Numbered from the stretch's first letter, positions 17,424-26,754 are shown. The stretch: DNA of 64,000 bases from Candidatus Thorarchaeota archaeon (GCA_011365025.1 RDOF01000003.1:90040-154039); one strand, 5' to 3'. Numbers and translations: made by a program. Notes: generated by a model from the letters alone, not told the origin.

Positions 17424-17786
17424 CTAGAGCTCCTCTGGAGGAGCATCATCATAGTTGCCTAGAGCCTCATCCCTATATGATGGAAAAGCCTCTTTCATAT
17501 CCTCTAGGACGGCATCATTTTCTGGGCGATTGGTCATAATTGGTGCAATTCTTCCATACCATCCGCAGTCAAGGCAGTAGTAGGCCGGCTGAAAACTACC
17601 AAGAAAGCCAAGATCGTGATAAGATGTCAGGTCAACTACCCTATGGCTTTTGCAAACAGGACACACAACGATATCAGTATCAATCCCTCTTTTCTTGAAC
17701 TCATCGAGTGCCTCTTTCACAACCCTCAGTCTTCTGAGCTCTGCAAGTTCCTTCCTGGTGAGTTGTCCTGTTGCCCATTGCGCCAT
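17424..17786 (-). CDS. Zinc-ribbon protein
   Basis: 120 residues. An N-terminal helical region (about 8-35) is followed by a two-knuckle zinc ribbon, CPVCKS near 42 and CLDCGW near 71, and an acidic C-terminal tail. It probably binds nucleic acid or protein; the role is unknown. ATG with GAGGT seven bases upstream. Convergent with the TIGR04076-type gene, with stops four bases apart. Confidence 0.65.
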   Translation of the reverse strand: MAQWATGQLTRKELAELRRLRVVKEALDEFKKRGIDTDIVVCPVCKSHRVVDLTSYHDLGFLGSFQPAYYCLDCGWYGRIAPIMTNRPENDAVLEDMKEAFPSYRDEALGNYDDAPPEEL

Positions 17787-18160
17787 AGCGGTTACCTCTT
17801 CTCTCTGGCAATAACCTCACAATATACCTCTTTTGATATCGATTTAGTTGTACTATGACCAAAATGCTGCATATGCAACTACTCCAAAGCCAAAATGCAT
17901 TTATCCACAGTGTCAAGATGAGTATCATTACAGGTCTGGTGCGCTTAAGCAGCTGCAAAGGCATATCTCTTCGCACGAGAAACATCAGTGAAACCGGAAT
18001 ACTCAAGGCCGCAGTGATAATCCTAGTCGTATCATGAACAATCTGATGGAGCCTCAGAATAGGGGCGTTGAAGTATCCTCCACTGGCGAGGGATACTACT
18101 AGTGGAATCGAAAGTTCTTATTTGCGAATAGATAAATCAAAGCAATCTATGGTGGTGGTC
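17787..18160. other. Intergenic region with a possible decayed membrane-protein frame on the minus strand
   Basis: No gene with a normal start. On the minus strand an uninterrupted frame runs from a TAA at about 18120 to the stop at 17701, overlapping the first 86 bases of the zinc-ribbon gene. Its upper part reads as membrane protein (for example MILILTLWINAFWLW) with three hydrophobic segments, but it has no ATG, GTG or TTG until well inside. It may be a remnant. Promoters of both flanking genes must also lie here. Confidence 0.3.
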
Positions 18161-18661
18161 ATGAGAACGAACGTGGCTGACTTCATCGAGGCGATGATGA
18201 ATCGAACCAAGGCTTGGCGCAAGCGAGCGGTGGAAGACATCGAAAAGACGAAACATGCTGCCCTCTCTTATCGCCCCAAATCTGGAATGTCATCAGTTGG
18301 TTGGCTGCTAGCGCATCAAGGGGCAATATATGATTTCTCACTGAATGTTGTTATACTAGGAAGCAGTCCCAGAAGACCCGAGCTCTTCAGTCAGTACATA
18401 CCTGGAACATCTGGTGATTGGACTGGACTGCCAAAGGACGAAATCGAGGAATACTACGAAAGCGGCGAAAAGGATTTGCATGCCTGGGTGTGTAGTGCCA
18501 GTGATGACGACCTCAAAAGAGTAATTACGGGGGAGGGAATCCCTTTGACATTTCATGGAATGAAGGTTATCGACTTTATCGCAAACATGTTTGTGCATCT
18601 GAACCATCACAATGGTCACCTGAATGCAATACTAATTGAACTAAGGGGAGAATCGGAGTAG
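18161..18661 (+). CDS. DinB-like putative metal-binding protein
   Basis: 166 residues from the ATG at 18161, which follows GGTGGTGG; other in-frame starts lie upstream. The protein looks like a DinB/YfiT four-helix bundle, with VGWLLAHQGAIYDF near the middle and HLNHHNGHLNAI near the end. This His spacing is typical of DinB-type metal sites. Family members include thiol-dependent S-transferases and many of unknown function. No partner gene shows the substrate. Confidence 0.6.
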   Translation: MRTNVADFIEAMMNRTKAWRKRAVEDIEKTKHAALSYRPKSGMSSVGWLLAHQGAIYDFSLNVVILGSSPRRPELFSQYIPGTSGDWTGLPKDEIEEYYESGEKDLHAWVCSASDDDLKRVITGEGIPLTFHGMKVIDFIANMFVHLNHHNGHLNAILIELRGESE

Positions 18662-18706
18662 TGAGTTTGAAAAGCAGAATTGGCTTGTGAAGGATGAGAT
18701 GATTGT

Positions 18707-19201
18707 ATGAGCAAAGCCGAACAGCCAAGCAATCGCATTGACATCCTCTTGGTTGCTTCGTCAATCATCATTCTCATCGCAGCACTCTGGATTTGGATCT
18801 CTGCTCTTCCGATAGCCAGAGAGGTAGTTGCCATTGCAACTACCATTGCTCTAATTATTGCCTTGGTTCTCACAGTTAATGTATCAATCCTAGTCATCCT
18901 CAGACTCCAACATCGTGTGTCGAAACTTGAGGATGAATTGGCAACACAAAGCGTAACGGATGAATCCACACTGGAACCCTCTGTCATTGTCGTCACGCTC
19001 AACAATACAGAAAGGCGCATCATCAATCGGCTTGAGGAAAATGATGGTCAAATGGACCAAGACGAGCTGCGAAAAGCAACCGGCATTAGCAAGTCGACGC
19101 TCAGTGTCACTCTTCAAACACTGGAAGGGAAGGCGTTGATTGAGCGAACTAGCACTGGACGAACAAAGACAATCCGCCTGATTAAGAAGGTCAATCGTTA
19201 G
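18707..19201 (+). CDS. Membrane-anchored winged-helix regulator
   Basis: 164 residues. Two membrane helices (about 14-34 and 42-66) are followed by a short coiled segment and a MarR/ArsR-type winged-helix domain (about 98-164) with LEENDGQMDQDELRKATGIS, a recognition helix SKSTLSVTLQTLEGKALIER and a basic wing. A DNA-binding domain tethered to the membrane suggests regulation tied to envelope state. Just after its stop is the palindrome TTGGAACGGTTCCAA, and related half-sites precede the next surface-protein gene, its likely target (inferred). Confidence 0.75.
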   Translation: MSKAEQPSNRIDILLVASSIIILIAALWIWISALPIAREVVAIATTIALIIALVLTVNVSILVILRLQHRVSKLEDELATQSVTDESTLEPSVIVVTLNNTERRIINRLEENDGQMDQDELRKATGISKSTLSVTLQTLEGKALIERTSTGRTKTIRLIKKVNR

Positions 19202-19212
19202 TTATAATCGCT

Positions 19213-19320
19213 TTGGAACGGTTCCAAGATTTATGGGGCCGTTTTAGCGCTTTTGAAACAATAATACTGGCTATTGATATCCTATTCTGAACGGTTCACT
19301 GAAAACTCCTATTATAGAAC
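19213..19320 (+). promoter_or_regulatory. Palindrome and repeated GAACGGTT half-sites before the surface-protein gene
   Basis: TTGGAACGGTTCCAA (7-bp arms, 1-base centre) at 19213-19227, a second GAACGGTTCA at 19289-19298, and a degenerate GAACGTTGGACC at 19317-19328 that overlaps a TATA-like TATTATAG at about 19310. They are candidate operators for the regulator encoded just upstream or another factor. Confidence 0.4.
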
Positions 19321-19362
19321 GTTGGACCAATATGGACTACCATCAAATTGAGGTATCGCTAG

Positions 19363-21231
19363 ATGAGTGCCAAGAAACCAAGATTCATTGCCATGGGAAT
19401 CGTTGTCGCCCTGTTGCTTCTAGCAGTCTTCTCTTCTCCCGCTAATGCTGAAACAACAAACACTGAGGTACCAACCACTACAACTCCTGTCACAGGTCCA
19501 AGAGTGGAATTGCCTTTCAATGAGCTGTTACCAGGAATTCATGTAGCATGTGACTGGTGGAATGAAACTGGCCAGGACCAGGGCTACTATATCACCCCTG
19601 CATATCCTGACATGCCTCCAATCACTCCAAATGATACTACAGTCATCACCTGGACTAATCCGGCGGAGGAGAGTGGTCCATGGGGCTATCCACTGTTTCA
19701 ACCATTCTACTATGCAGAAGATATCCACGGAAATCCTTACTGGATTCATGAAACATGCGAGTATCAATTCTCCTCCAATTGGTCTCTATCGAACTTGCTT
19801 GTAATCATCATCCTAGACCCGGATGGCTCCTACATGTCTTGGTTATCACATACTAGCTATCAAACAGAGCCAGCGGTCGCTGACTACTTTGGGTACTTCA
19901 CGAGTCCAGACAACTCAGTACTGACCGGAGATGAGGTCTTCATCTATTCCACTTTCTACTTATCCCAGTTTGAATCGTACAACTTCTACCGGGCAAACTA
20001 CACTTGGTATGATGAATCTTTGACCGCAATTGACCCGGATGCAGTGATTCCTATTCTGGCTGAGGAGTATCAATGGGTTTCATGGATGAACGAGTCCTAT
20101 GAATTCGAATACGAGGATTCATTCACAGGGTATGGCTTTGATGTTAATGAGATGTTCTTTGAGGGTGAAACCGTTCAATGGATGGACCACTATTTCGATG
20201 GGCTGACTGCTTTCAATGACACAAACCATAATGGTATCATGGACGTGGTCTTCGATCCGGTGAGCGTTGACTACAACGAAGATGACATTCCAGACTTAGT
20301 CTACTATGAATTGAATGAAACGGCATCGGAGATTGTTTACAATTTCTATCCTGATGATGCAGAAATTGGAACTATTCAGCTCCCACAACTAAACTCCAAT
20401 GGACAGATTGAATGGAGTGCCGAGGTGACCGGCATCAGTGGCAGGCTCGTGGAGAACTACCTCAACCCGATTGCACATGTGTACGGTCCTGAGGATGATC
20501 CTTTCGTATATGCCGAGCCTGAAAGCATACCGGTGATGGTTGATCGACTTGAAATGGTATATAGATTCGAAGTAACAGATGATGCTGCTGTGATGAAGAT
20601 TGATCAGCACTTTGGCGATTTTACTGAGCCTAGCACTGACGTTATTCATCCTGCACTGGAGGGGCTCAGTCTTGCTGCTAAATACTCTAGCTATTTCTCC
20701 GGATACACACTATATGACAACTACTACGGCGCTACCGTGACAGAGGGATTTGTGATGCCAACTGGAGAAACAGGTGTTGATGTGCAACCACAGGTGGTTG
20801 AGTCTGCTGAAGTGCTCGATGGCATTCTTGAATTTGGTGAAGCGATGTCGGATAGAAGCAGAACAAGTGTTGAATTCGGTGGTCTCTACATCTGGGGAAA
20901 GGATAATCAGAATTATGAGGTTGGCACCGCCATAATACCCAACTATTATTACGTCCTGCCCGTCGAGATGGGCGCCCCTTCAGCGGAATTGGTATACGAT
21001 ACGGGTGCCCTCATATCGTCATCCTTCTACTATGCCTCCTGCTATGCGAAATGGGACGGCTATGCCATAACTCATGATCCCATCTTTACAGTATTTCCGC
21101 TTTATGCACCGGGTTCAATTAGCTGGTTGATAACAGCATTGACAAATTACTCCGTGTTGATTGGTGCTGTTGGCATTGTTGCAATAGCAGCTGTGTGCGT
21201 TCGAGTCAATGCTGAAAGAAAGCGCGTCTAG
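19363..21231 (+). CDS. Large secreted, C-terminally anchored surface protein
   Basis: 622 residues. Signal peptide (about 1-29) ending SSPANA, a Thr-rich spacer, then a long acidic, Tyr/Asp-rich extracellular region with many N-x-S/T sites and no recognised domain. A C-terminal membrane helix (LIGAVGIVAIAAVCV) is followed by a basic tail NAERKRV. This is the usual layout of an archaeal surface protein with the bulk outside. It sits downstream of the membrane-anchored regulator and ends in a clear terminator. A segment near residues 270-285 with DTNHNGIMD and DYNEDDIPD looks like calcium-binding loops. Confidence 0.7.
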   Translation: MSAKKPRFIAMGIVVALLLLAVFSSPANAETTNTEVPTTTTPVTGPRVELPFNELLPGIHVACDWWNETGQDQGYYITPAYPDMPPITPNDTTVITWTNPAEESGPWGYPLFQPFYYAEDIHGNPYWIHETCEYQFSSNWSLSNLLVIIILDPDGSYMSWLSHTSYQTEPAVADYFGYFTSPDNSVLTGDEVFIYSTFYLSQFESYNFYRANYTWYDESLTAIDPDAVIPILAEEYQWVSWMNESYEFEYEDSFTGYGFDVNEMFFEGETVQWMDHYFDGLTAFNDTNHNGIMDVVFDPVSVDYNEDDIPDLVYYELNETASEIVYNFYPDDAEIGTIQLPQLNSNGQIEWSAEVTGISGRLVENYLNPIAHVYGPEDDPFVYAEPESIPVMVDRLEMVYRFEVTDDAAVMKIDQHFGDFTEPSTDVIHPALEGLSLAAKYSSYFSGYTLYDNYYGATVTEGFVMPTGETGVDVQPQVVESAEVLDGILEFGEAMSDRSRTSVEFGGLYIWGKDNQNYEVGTAIIPNYYYVLPVEMGAPSAELVYDTGALISSSFYYASCYAKWDGYAITHDPIFTVFPLYAPGSISWLITALTNYSVLIGAVGIVAIAAVCVRVNAERKRV

Positions 21232-21263
21232 GAGCGGTTCAGGCCGCTCCTCCTACACTTTTT
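21230..21263 (+). terminator. Terminator overlapping the surface-protein stop codon
   Basis: AGGAGCGG pairs with CCGCTCCT across six bases (21230-21251), followed by a run of five T at about 21259-21263. The hairpin begins within the TAG stop. It separates the gene from a convergent neighbour. Confidence 0.7.
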
Positions 21264-22021
21264 CAATAAAGGTCCATAAGAATCGATTCGATAGTCTGTT
21301 TTGCAGTGACAATAGCCTCCTTATCTTTGTGAGAAACCTCAATAGTAATTGGTCCTTTGTATCCTGCATCGTGAAGGCGTCCAAGTACCATCGGGAAATC
21401 AATACTTCCTTCCCCAGGTAACAGATACTTCCGGCTTCCAGTTTTGTCCACAAGACTGCCATCACTATCACGACAATGAACATTCAACAACCTTGGGCCA
21501 AAGGTCTCGATGAGGTTCTGCAAATCAGATGAATTGACATGAGTGTACTCAAGGTCCAAGGTGATCCCAATAGCCCGGTCTTCAAAAAACCTTAGATGGT
21601 TCTTCAAGTAGTCATCGATGCCATCAACATAAGGAACATTCTCAAGCGTTAGAACGCACCCAGTGTCTTCTGACAACTCCAGCAAGGCTAACATCTTCTC
21701 TCGCCAAGACTCGCTTTCGTGTATAGTCTTCTTTGGTGGATGCAAGACTGCCACCTTGATGCCAAGTCTTTCTATGAACGGGAATACGACACTGGTGACA
21801 CGTGCAAAGTCTTCATGATCATAGGTAACAAGGAACTTGGGAAGATGTATTGAGAATACTACCGAATCCACCACCCACGGAGCCCTGTCGTTCATGAACA
21901 TCTCAATATGACTATATCCAGCATTTCGCACTCTAACAAGGGTTTCAATCTGATCCACCAAGAATCTCTCATCCTTTGATGTTGATCTAAGCCCTCCCAG
22001 TGTAGAGCACGATAGAAACAT
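21263..22021 (-). CDS. Sugar phosphate isomerase/epimerase-like TIM-barrel protein
   Basis: 252 residues of the AP-endonuclease-2/xylose-isomerase-like barrel family. Seen are AGYSHIEMF near the start, VAVLHPPKK, a catalytic-type Glu in LTLENVPY, LDLEYTHVN, and LLNVHCRDSDG followed by LPGEGSIDFPMVLGRLHDAGY and ITIEV. These are the strand ends that hold metal ligands in such barrels. It could be an isomerase, epimerase or related enzyme; the substrate is unknown. Confidence 0.8.
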   Translation of the reverse strand: MFLSCSTLGGLRSTSKDERFLVDQIETLVRVRNAGYSHIEMFMNDRAPWVVDSVVFSIHLPKFLVTYDHEDFARVTSVVFPFIERLGIKVAVLHPPKKTIHESESWREKMLALLELSEDTGCVLTLENVPYVDGIDDYLKNHLRFFEDRAIGITLDLEYTHVNSSDLQNLIETFGPRLLNVHCRDSDGSLVDKTGSRKYLLPGEGSIDFPMVLGRLHDAGYKGPITIEVSHKDKEAIVTAKQTIESILMDLY

Positions 22022-22153
22022 ACCTTACCTAGGAATCGTTTCTTCTTAATGCAGCTTGTTCGTGCATTCACTGTAAATGCTCATTTCACAAGAAGACCTG
22101 ATTCGCTGCTTCTACTCAAAGTGGCCAGTTTCAACCCCTCTTTTGCAACAAGT

Positions 22154-22873
22154 TCAACTGGGACCAATTCGTATTCGTTCCTGATTGTAGTCCAGGAATC
22201 CAACAAGGAATTCATTTGAACGGGCGAGGCCAAAACCACCCAAATAGGTCACAAAGTTGTCTTCAGTCGTATCAACTTCTAGGAATACCTTTCGTGCGGC
22301 CATGACGACCAAGTCGTGTGTGATGTGAATATGCAAACTCTGTTCGGGGGCACTCATCATTCTACCAATAGTTCTATCCACTAGTCTTCGAGCGAAATCT
22401 CCAATTGGTTCAATAATCTCGATGGGTATCCGGTCTCTTGCCCACGAATCAAAGAAGGTCACAAATCCCATCTCATTCGCCATTGCCACGTACTTTGGTG
22501 CATCCCATCCTGGCCCCAGAAGCGTTCGATTCGGGCCCCTAAGATGAATGAGTCCTTCCTTTTCCATAACTCCCCGGACAATGGCCTCTGCTGTTTGTTG
22601 GGCCCTTATATGATGGCTATGCCATACTGATATTATTTTGTTGCAATCTAGCCTTCTGCCAAACTCCTCAGCCATTTGGATGCCTAGAGGAGTGAGGGGC
22701 TCAGTGAGTATCTTTTCGACTTCCTTAGGCTCCAGTCGTTGCGAGTGTCTGATTAGAAGTAGCGCAGGACCTTTTTCCAAGTCATTTGCCCATTTTAGCA
22801 GGTTTCTTGCGTTCGCTAACCAGTCCTCAGACTCCCACATTATCTTTGCATCCCGGCAGGCTATCTTTACCAA
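22154..22873 (-). CDS. Histidine phosphatase superfamily protein
   Basis: 239 residues. The signature is LLIRHSQR (RH motif, catalytic His) near residue 40, with support from SVWHSHHIRAQQTAEAI and a second catalytic His in HIHITHDLVVMA near 185. It is a phosphoglycerate-mutase-like phosphatase; the substrate is unknown. The last helix and strand are intact. The start is uncertain: TTG at 22873 with GGTG nearby, or the ATG at 22840. Confidence 0.8.
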   Translation of the reverse strand: MVKIACRDAKIMWESEDWLANARNLLKWANDLEKGPALLLIRHSQRLEPKEVEKILTEPLTPLGIQMAEEFGRRLDCNKIISVWHSHHIRAQQTAEAIVRGVMEKEGLIHLRGPNRTLLGPGWDAPKYVAMANEMGFVTFFDSWARDRIPIEIIEPIGDFARRLVDRTIGRMMSAPEQSLHIHITHDLVVMAARKVFLEVDTTEDNFVTYLGGFGLARSNEFLVGFLDYNQERIRIGPS

Positions 22874-22970
22874 AGCACACCGTGGTAATTAGCAATTCCG
22901 GTAAACTCGATAATGTTTCCACAAAGATAATTAGCTCTAGCCAAGCCTGGGCTCTACTGGAGATTTGAAT

Positions 22971-23990
22971 ATGTCACGACTCGCCGCCGCCTCAGTAGCC
23001 TTGATGCTGATTCTATTTGCACCTCTATTCGCCAGTCCCCTTGAACGGGTGCAAGGCCGCAATAATGAAGTCCTTCCTGCGGTCTGGCCTGGCGGCTTAA
23101 TCATCGATCATACATGCATTGATTTGAATTCGATCCCGGATCAGTGGATTGATGCAGCAAAGGCCAATGTCAAGGTCCATTATGCACATACCAGCCACGG
23201 TGAGCAAATCACGGAAGGGCTGGACCGACTTGAAGCTGCAGATGCGAAATACGGCCAAGCGCAAGAATACCTGTCATTGCCTTCAGAATTAGGCGCTCTA
23301 TGTATCTTTGACGGGAATGGTGAGGACACGTACATCACTCCTGACTTGTACTGGGAAACCCCCTCGGGTTTGGCGTCTACACAAGCAACAATTGATGCCA
23401 ACCCCGAATTCACCGTGTCTTTGTGGTCTTGGTGCACTCAATTGAACTACTATGATTCTGAACAGGTGCAGGACTACTTGGATGCAATATCTGGCCTTGA
23501 AGCAGCCAATCCTGACATCACATTTGTCTATATGACGTGTAATGCACAGGCAACGGGTGCCGATGGCTACAATCGCTATCAGAATAACCAGCTAATTCGA
23601 GGGTACTGCTTGGACAACGACAAGGTTCTCTTTGATTTTGCAGACTTGGACTCTTGGAGTAATGGCGGCCATAGCACCTACGATTATGTGGACGGCTCTG
23701 TAACCTATCACGTTCCAGTGGAGCATCCTGATTTCAATGGTGATGAGGCCGGACACACGACATTCACAAGTTGCGAACAAAAGGGAAGAGCATTTTGGTG
23801 GATGGCAGCAATGGTGGCTGGCTGGAATGCGCCGACAACTACGACAACGATAACCTCGACTGGGATGACATCCACAACGACATCTACCACGACAACAGAG
23901 AATCCCGACATGAACCTAATTCTATTCTCGATTGGTGGAATTGTGGCACTTGTGGTTGTAGCTGGGATTCTGAGTCGATGGAGAAAGTAG
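22971..23990 (+). CDS. Secreted protein with Thr-rich linker and C-terminal membrane anchor
   Basis: 339 residues. The ATG at 22971 has GGAG eight bases upstream. Signal peptide of about 25 residues, then an extracellular domain with IDHTCIDLNSIPDQWI and VHYAHTSHGEQI, a pattern I recall from uncharacterised secreted proteins in many bacteria and archaea. Next come a Thr/Ser linker (about 290-312) and a membrane helix ending SRWRK. The conserved His and Cys suggest an enzyme (an SGNH-like hydrolase has been considered), but no catalytic set can be assigned safely. Confidence 0.65.
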   Translation: MSRLAAASVALMLILFAPLFASPLERVQGRNNEVLPAVWPGGLIIDHTCIDLNSIPDQWIDAAKANVKVHYAHTSHGEQITEGLDRLEAADAKYGQAQEYLSLPSELGALCIFDGNGEDTYITPDLYWETPSGLASTQATIDANPEFTVSLWSWCTQLNYYDSEQVQDYLDAISGLEAANPDITFVYMTCNAQATGADGYNRYQNNQLIRGYCLDNDKVLFDFADLDSWSNGGHSTYDYVDGSVTYHVPVEHPDFNGDEAGHTTFTSCEQKGRAFWWMAAMVAGWNAPTTTTTITSTGMTSTTTSTTTTENPDMNLILFSIGGIVALVVVAGILSRWRK

Positions 23991-24044
23991 TTTCTCAAAA
24001 AGTCAATAAGCCTTGTAGATGAGTTAATAACAGGGGAAGAAGAA

Positions 24045-24761
24045 ATGTCGCAGAGTCAAGACAGTGATGAGCAACTGGGTCTTGTTATCCCAATCCTAGT
24101 ACTGGGAATCATCTACTTGATTACAGGTGTTGGATGGCTGGTCATTCCTCTTATTGTATTGATTTGTGTCCTTTTTGGTAATGTGAGAGAGGAGACCCAG
24201 ATAAGGAAGCGAGAAGAAGAGATCGACTACTGGAGGGCACCAGAACCAGGTACTTATACCTCTGGATACGTGTCCGACCCGATTGAAGCTGATAGAAAAC
24301 CCCTCTATGACCGAAAGAAACAGAAGCAGCAGGGAACTGACTTCGGGCTAGCGCTGCCCATTCTTATCATCGCCGCAGTGTGGCTCTTTACAGGTGTTGT
24401 CTGGATGGCAATCCCTCTCACAGTCTTGCTAATGATTTGTCTATTCAGCTATTCTGGCAGGTCAAAAACCAGTTCGAGAGTTCATGCACAGTTGTATCAG
24501 GATGATGTCGAGTCGGTTCAGGATATTGCAGATAGAACCGGAATGCCTGAGGAAAAGGTGCGGCGGTATATAGTCGACCAGAAAAGAAGTGGTGAATCGG
24601 GTATTTGGTTCGACCCCTCCACAGGTACCAAGGTATCTTCTCCAGTCAAGGAACCCCCATCTGAGAAGGCTGGACGTGGATGTCCTTATTGTGGCTTCGC
24701 CCTCAAAGACGCAGATCGTTTCTGTCCATTCTGCGGCGCTCCAATAAAAACAGGCACTTGA
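24045..24761 (+). CDS. Membrane protein with duplicated helix pair and C-terminal zinc ribbon
   Basis: 238 residues. Two similar hairpins of membrane helices (LGLVIPILVLGIIYLITGVG at about 11-30, and FGLALPILIIAAVWLFTGVV at about 100-119) show an internal duplication. They are followed by a helix-turn-helix-like cytoplasmic segment (VQDIADRTGMPEEKVRRYIV) and a zinc ribbon CPYCGFALKDADRFCPFCG. No known family is recognised. The HTH-like part and zinc ribbon suggest a membrane-tethered nucleic-acid or protein binder. Confidence 0.6.
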   Translation: MSQSQDSDEQLGLVIPILVLGIIYLITGVGWLVIPLIVLICVLFGNVREETQIRKREEEIDYWRAPEPGTYTSGYVSDPIEADRKPLYDRKKQKQQGTDFGLALPILIIAAVWLFTGVVWMAIPLTVLLMICLFSYSGRSKTSSRVHAQLYQDDVESVQDIADRTGMPEEKVRRYIVDQKRSGESGIWFDPSTGTKVSSPVKEPPSEKAGRGCPYCGFALKDADRFCPFCGAPIKTGT

Positions 24762-24790
24762 ATAGGAGCTTCATTCCTACTCCCTCTGCA

Positions 24791-25567
24791 CTACCAAATG
24801 AATTCCGCTACGTGAGGAGCTTCAAGGAATTTCCACTGGCCTTCCACACCATTCACGAGGGCTCCTAGCTCAAAGTGCAGCATTGCGATTCCGCAATCAA
24901 GGCGCTTTGAAATTCCAATTCCAGGCGATCTCCCCTTGGTAGAAAGAATCACTTGTCGCTCCTTCACTGCAAATTCCCAGGGTTGACGGTTGGCGGCAGA
25001 TGGAGCCAAACGAGCTGCTTCCAATGCCTGAGCGACCCATTCCGGAGGTGTTCGGTCTTCCACATTGACAATGCTCTCAATGGGTTTTCTCTTACGTTTT
25101 CTCGCAAGCAGTCCTATCCTTCTGCTCTCTTCTTTGGCATATCCTATGGGTGTCACCCCTATTACCTGTTCACAAACTCCCAATTCGACCTGCCCCTCGA
25201 CAACTTCGGCCCTAAAGAAACCCCCAACCCAGCAGGTATTCATTCCTCTTGAAGTGGCATCCAGGATAATTCCCTCGCCCGTGTATCCACTGGCCTCCTG
25301 TACATGCGGCTCTTCCTTATCCGCGACAAAGGCAACATAGTGAGGGGCATCTATCACCTTGATGAAGGATCTAATCAGTCCCCTAAAGACCTTCTCAGCG
25401 GGATTGCGAATCAGAACTGCCCTGACTCCTGGGAGCGGCCGATACGCATCGACCGTCATTTCGAATTCATCAAGGGTATCTATGGGAACAGCTCCTCCTG
25501 AGTACTTGCGCTGTGAGTACCTCTTGAAAATGGATGAGTACCAGTCCTCGACAGGGATTCTAAACAT
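24791..25567 (-). CDS. Nitroreductase-family flavoprotein
   Basis: 258 residues of the larger nitroreductase-like type. It starts with a motif like FKRYSQRKYSGG (FMN phosphate binding) and later has EGIILDATSRGMNTCWVGGFF and the second-half signature LEAARLAPSAANRQPWEF. It probably uses FMN and NAD(P)H to reduce a small molecule. Its ATG overlaps the 3' end of the ICMT-like gene by eight bases, so the two are likely co-transcribed. Confidence 0.8.
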   Translation of the reverse strand: MFRIPVEDWYSSIFKRYSQRKYSGGAVPIDTLDEFEMTVDAYRPLPGVRAVLIRNPAEKVFRGLIRSFIKVIDAPHYVAFVADKEEPHVQEASGYTGEGIILDATSRGMNTCWVGGFFRAEVVEGQVELGVCEQVIGVTPIGYAKEESRRIGLLARKRKRKPIESIVNVEDRTPPEWVAQALEAARLAPSAANRQPWEFAVKERQVILSTKGRSPGIGISKRLDCGIAMLHFELGALVNGVEGQWKFLEAPHVAEFIW

Positions 25568-26207
25568 CTCTTCTCGCCTCTATGCTCGGTCTGCGAAGGA
25601 GCACTGGCACGAACATGGGCACGCTTTGCTTATAATCCTCATATTCTTGGCCAAATTCCTTGACCAATTCAATTTCCTCTTTTCTTGAAATTAGATAGTT
25701 TGCTAGAAGCACTACTGGGGAAGCCAGAAATGCATATCCTGCGGAGAGCATGATAACGATGCCGAAGTGCGACAATACGCCGCCTAAATACTGAGGATGA
25801 CGCACAACTGAATATACTCCATCAGTGACTATCTTGCTGGTCCTATGCGTTTCTGCTGCTTTGAGACCTGTCTTGCGAACACCAGCAATCCCCAGCCAGG
25901 CGCCAGGCAAAAGAAAGAGTAGGGAGATTGTTAGATGAATGACTGGAATCGTCACTGTGGCAAAGCCATTGAGCGGGATTGCTATCACTACCTGCTCAAG
26001 AATCGGGATTGTAAACCTCTCTTGAGGCGCAAGCCAGATGCCTATCCAGAAGCCAAAGAATCCCCATCCTGACAGCATCCCGAGAATCCCGCCTATCCTC
26101 TCTCCCATTTCATTTCCATACTTCCTCTCTAGTTTTTCGTGCTCTACTGAAAGAAAGTGAACTGGAACGGCCACTACAAACCCAGTCAAGAAAATGAGAA
26201 ACCACAT
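25560..26207 (-). CDS. Isoprenylcysteine/phospholipid methyltransferase-like membrane protein
   Basis: 215 residues from the ATG at 26207 (GGGTGA five bases upstream). About five membrane helices. The C-terminal signature GVYSVVRHPQYLGGVL followed by KEEIELVKEFGQEYEDYKQ is the SAM-binding and catalytic region of ICMT/PEMT-type methyltransferases (RHPxY ... E ... EFG..Y..Y). The substrate could be a thiol, amine or lipid. A second family member is at 57153. Confidence 0.75.
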   Translation of the reverse strand: MWFLIFLTGFVVAVPVHFLSVEHEKLERKYGNEMGERIGGILGMLSGWGFFGFWIGIWLAPQERFTIPILEQVVIAIPLNGFATVTIPVIHLTISLLFLLPGAWLGIAGVRKTGLKAAETHRTSKIVTDGVYSVVRHPQYLGGVLSHFGIVIMLSAGYAFLASPVVLLANYLISRKEEIELVKEFGQEYEDYKQSVPMFVPVLLRRPSIEARRDV

Positions 26208-26320
26208 TGTATTCACCCGATGTTTGATTCCTCTTCTTATTCTCGAATTTCCATTCTCTACGCCATGTATAAATGGATGCATAGCATTACTACTAATGCC
26301 ATTTAGTTCGAGGTGATAAA

Positions 26321-26686
26321 ATGTCTGCTAACGACGAAATGTTGGAAGAGCTAAGGGAAATCCGGAAACTGCTAACGCCTCCAGAACCGAAGCCCCCTCC
26401 AGAGGGGTTCATTAACGAGTTTACGACATTTCTATCGAAATACAAGGTTCTCGGGCTGGCTGTAGCATTCATTCTCGGCATATACCTTGGTTTGCTTGTT
26501 CAGGCCTTGGTGGGTGACCTGATTATGCCGGTGGTGACAATATTCCTTCCTGACATCTCATGGACTGAAATCGCTCTAGGGCCATTTCAAGTGGGCCATT
26601 TTGCAGGTGAGCTGCTAACTTTCGTGATAATTGCCTTTGTTGTCTTCTTGCTTGTCAAGTTTGCGGCAAGACTTGGCATTGAATAG
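26321..26686 (+). CDS. mscL: Large-conductance mechanosensitive channel
   Basis: 121 residues. After a Pro-rich N-terminal extension of about 30 residues, the MscL core follows: amphipathic start (FINEFTTFLSKYKVLGLAVA), TM1 ending near LVGDLIMPVV, a short periplasmic loop and TM2 (ELLTFVIIAFVVFLLVKF). The I-M-P turn after TM1 is characteristic. It forms a pentameric emergency valve that opens under membrane tension. It ends early, without the usual C-terminal helix bundle. Confidence 0.85.
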   Translation: MSANDEMLEELREIRKLLTPPEPKPPPEGFINEFTTFLSKYKVLGLAVAFILGIYLGLLVQALVGDLIMPVVTIFLPDISWTEIALGPFQVGHFAGELLTFVIIAFVVFLLVKFAARLGIE

Positions 26687-26701
26687 CCTGAGGCAAACTG
26701 A

Positions 26702-26750
26702 ACTCCCCTGAATCTCCAACCTGGGACAGGGGAGTCCTTCACTTTTTCTT
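26702..26750 (+). terminator. Terminator after mscL
   Basis: ACTCCCCTG (26702-26710) pairs exactly with CAGGGGAGT (26727-26735), followed by TTTTTCTTTT. It separates mscL from the convergent giant surface-protein gene. Confidence 0.7.
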
Positions 26751-26754
26751 TTGC

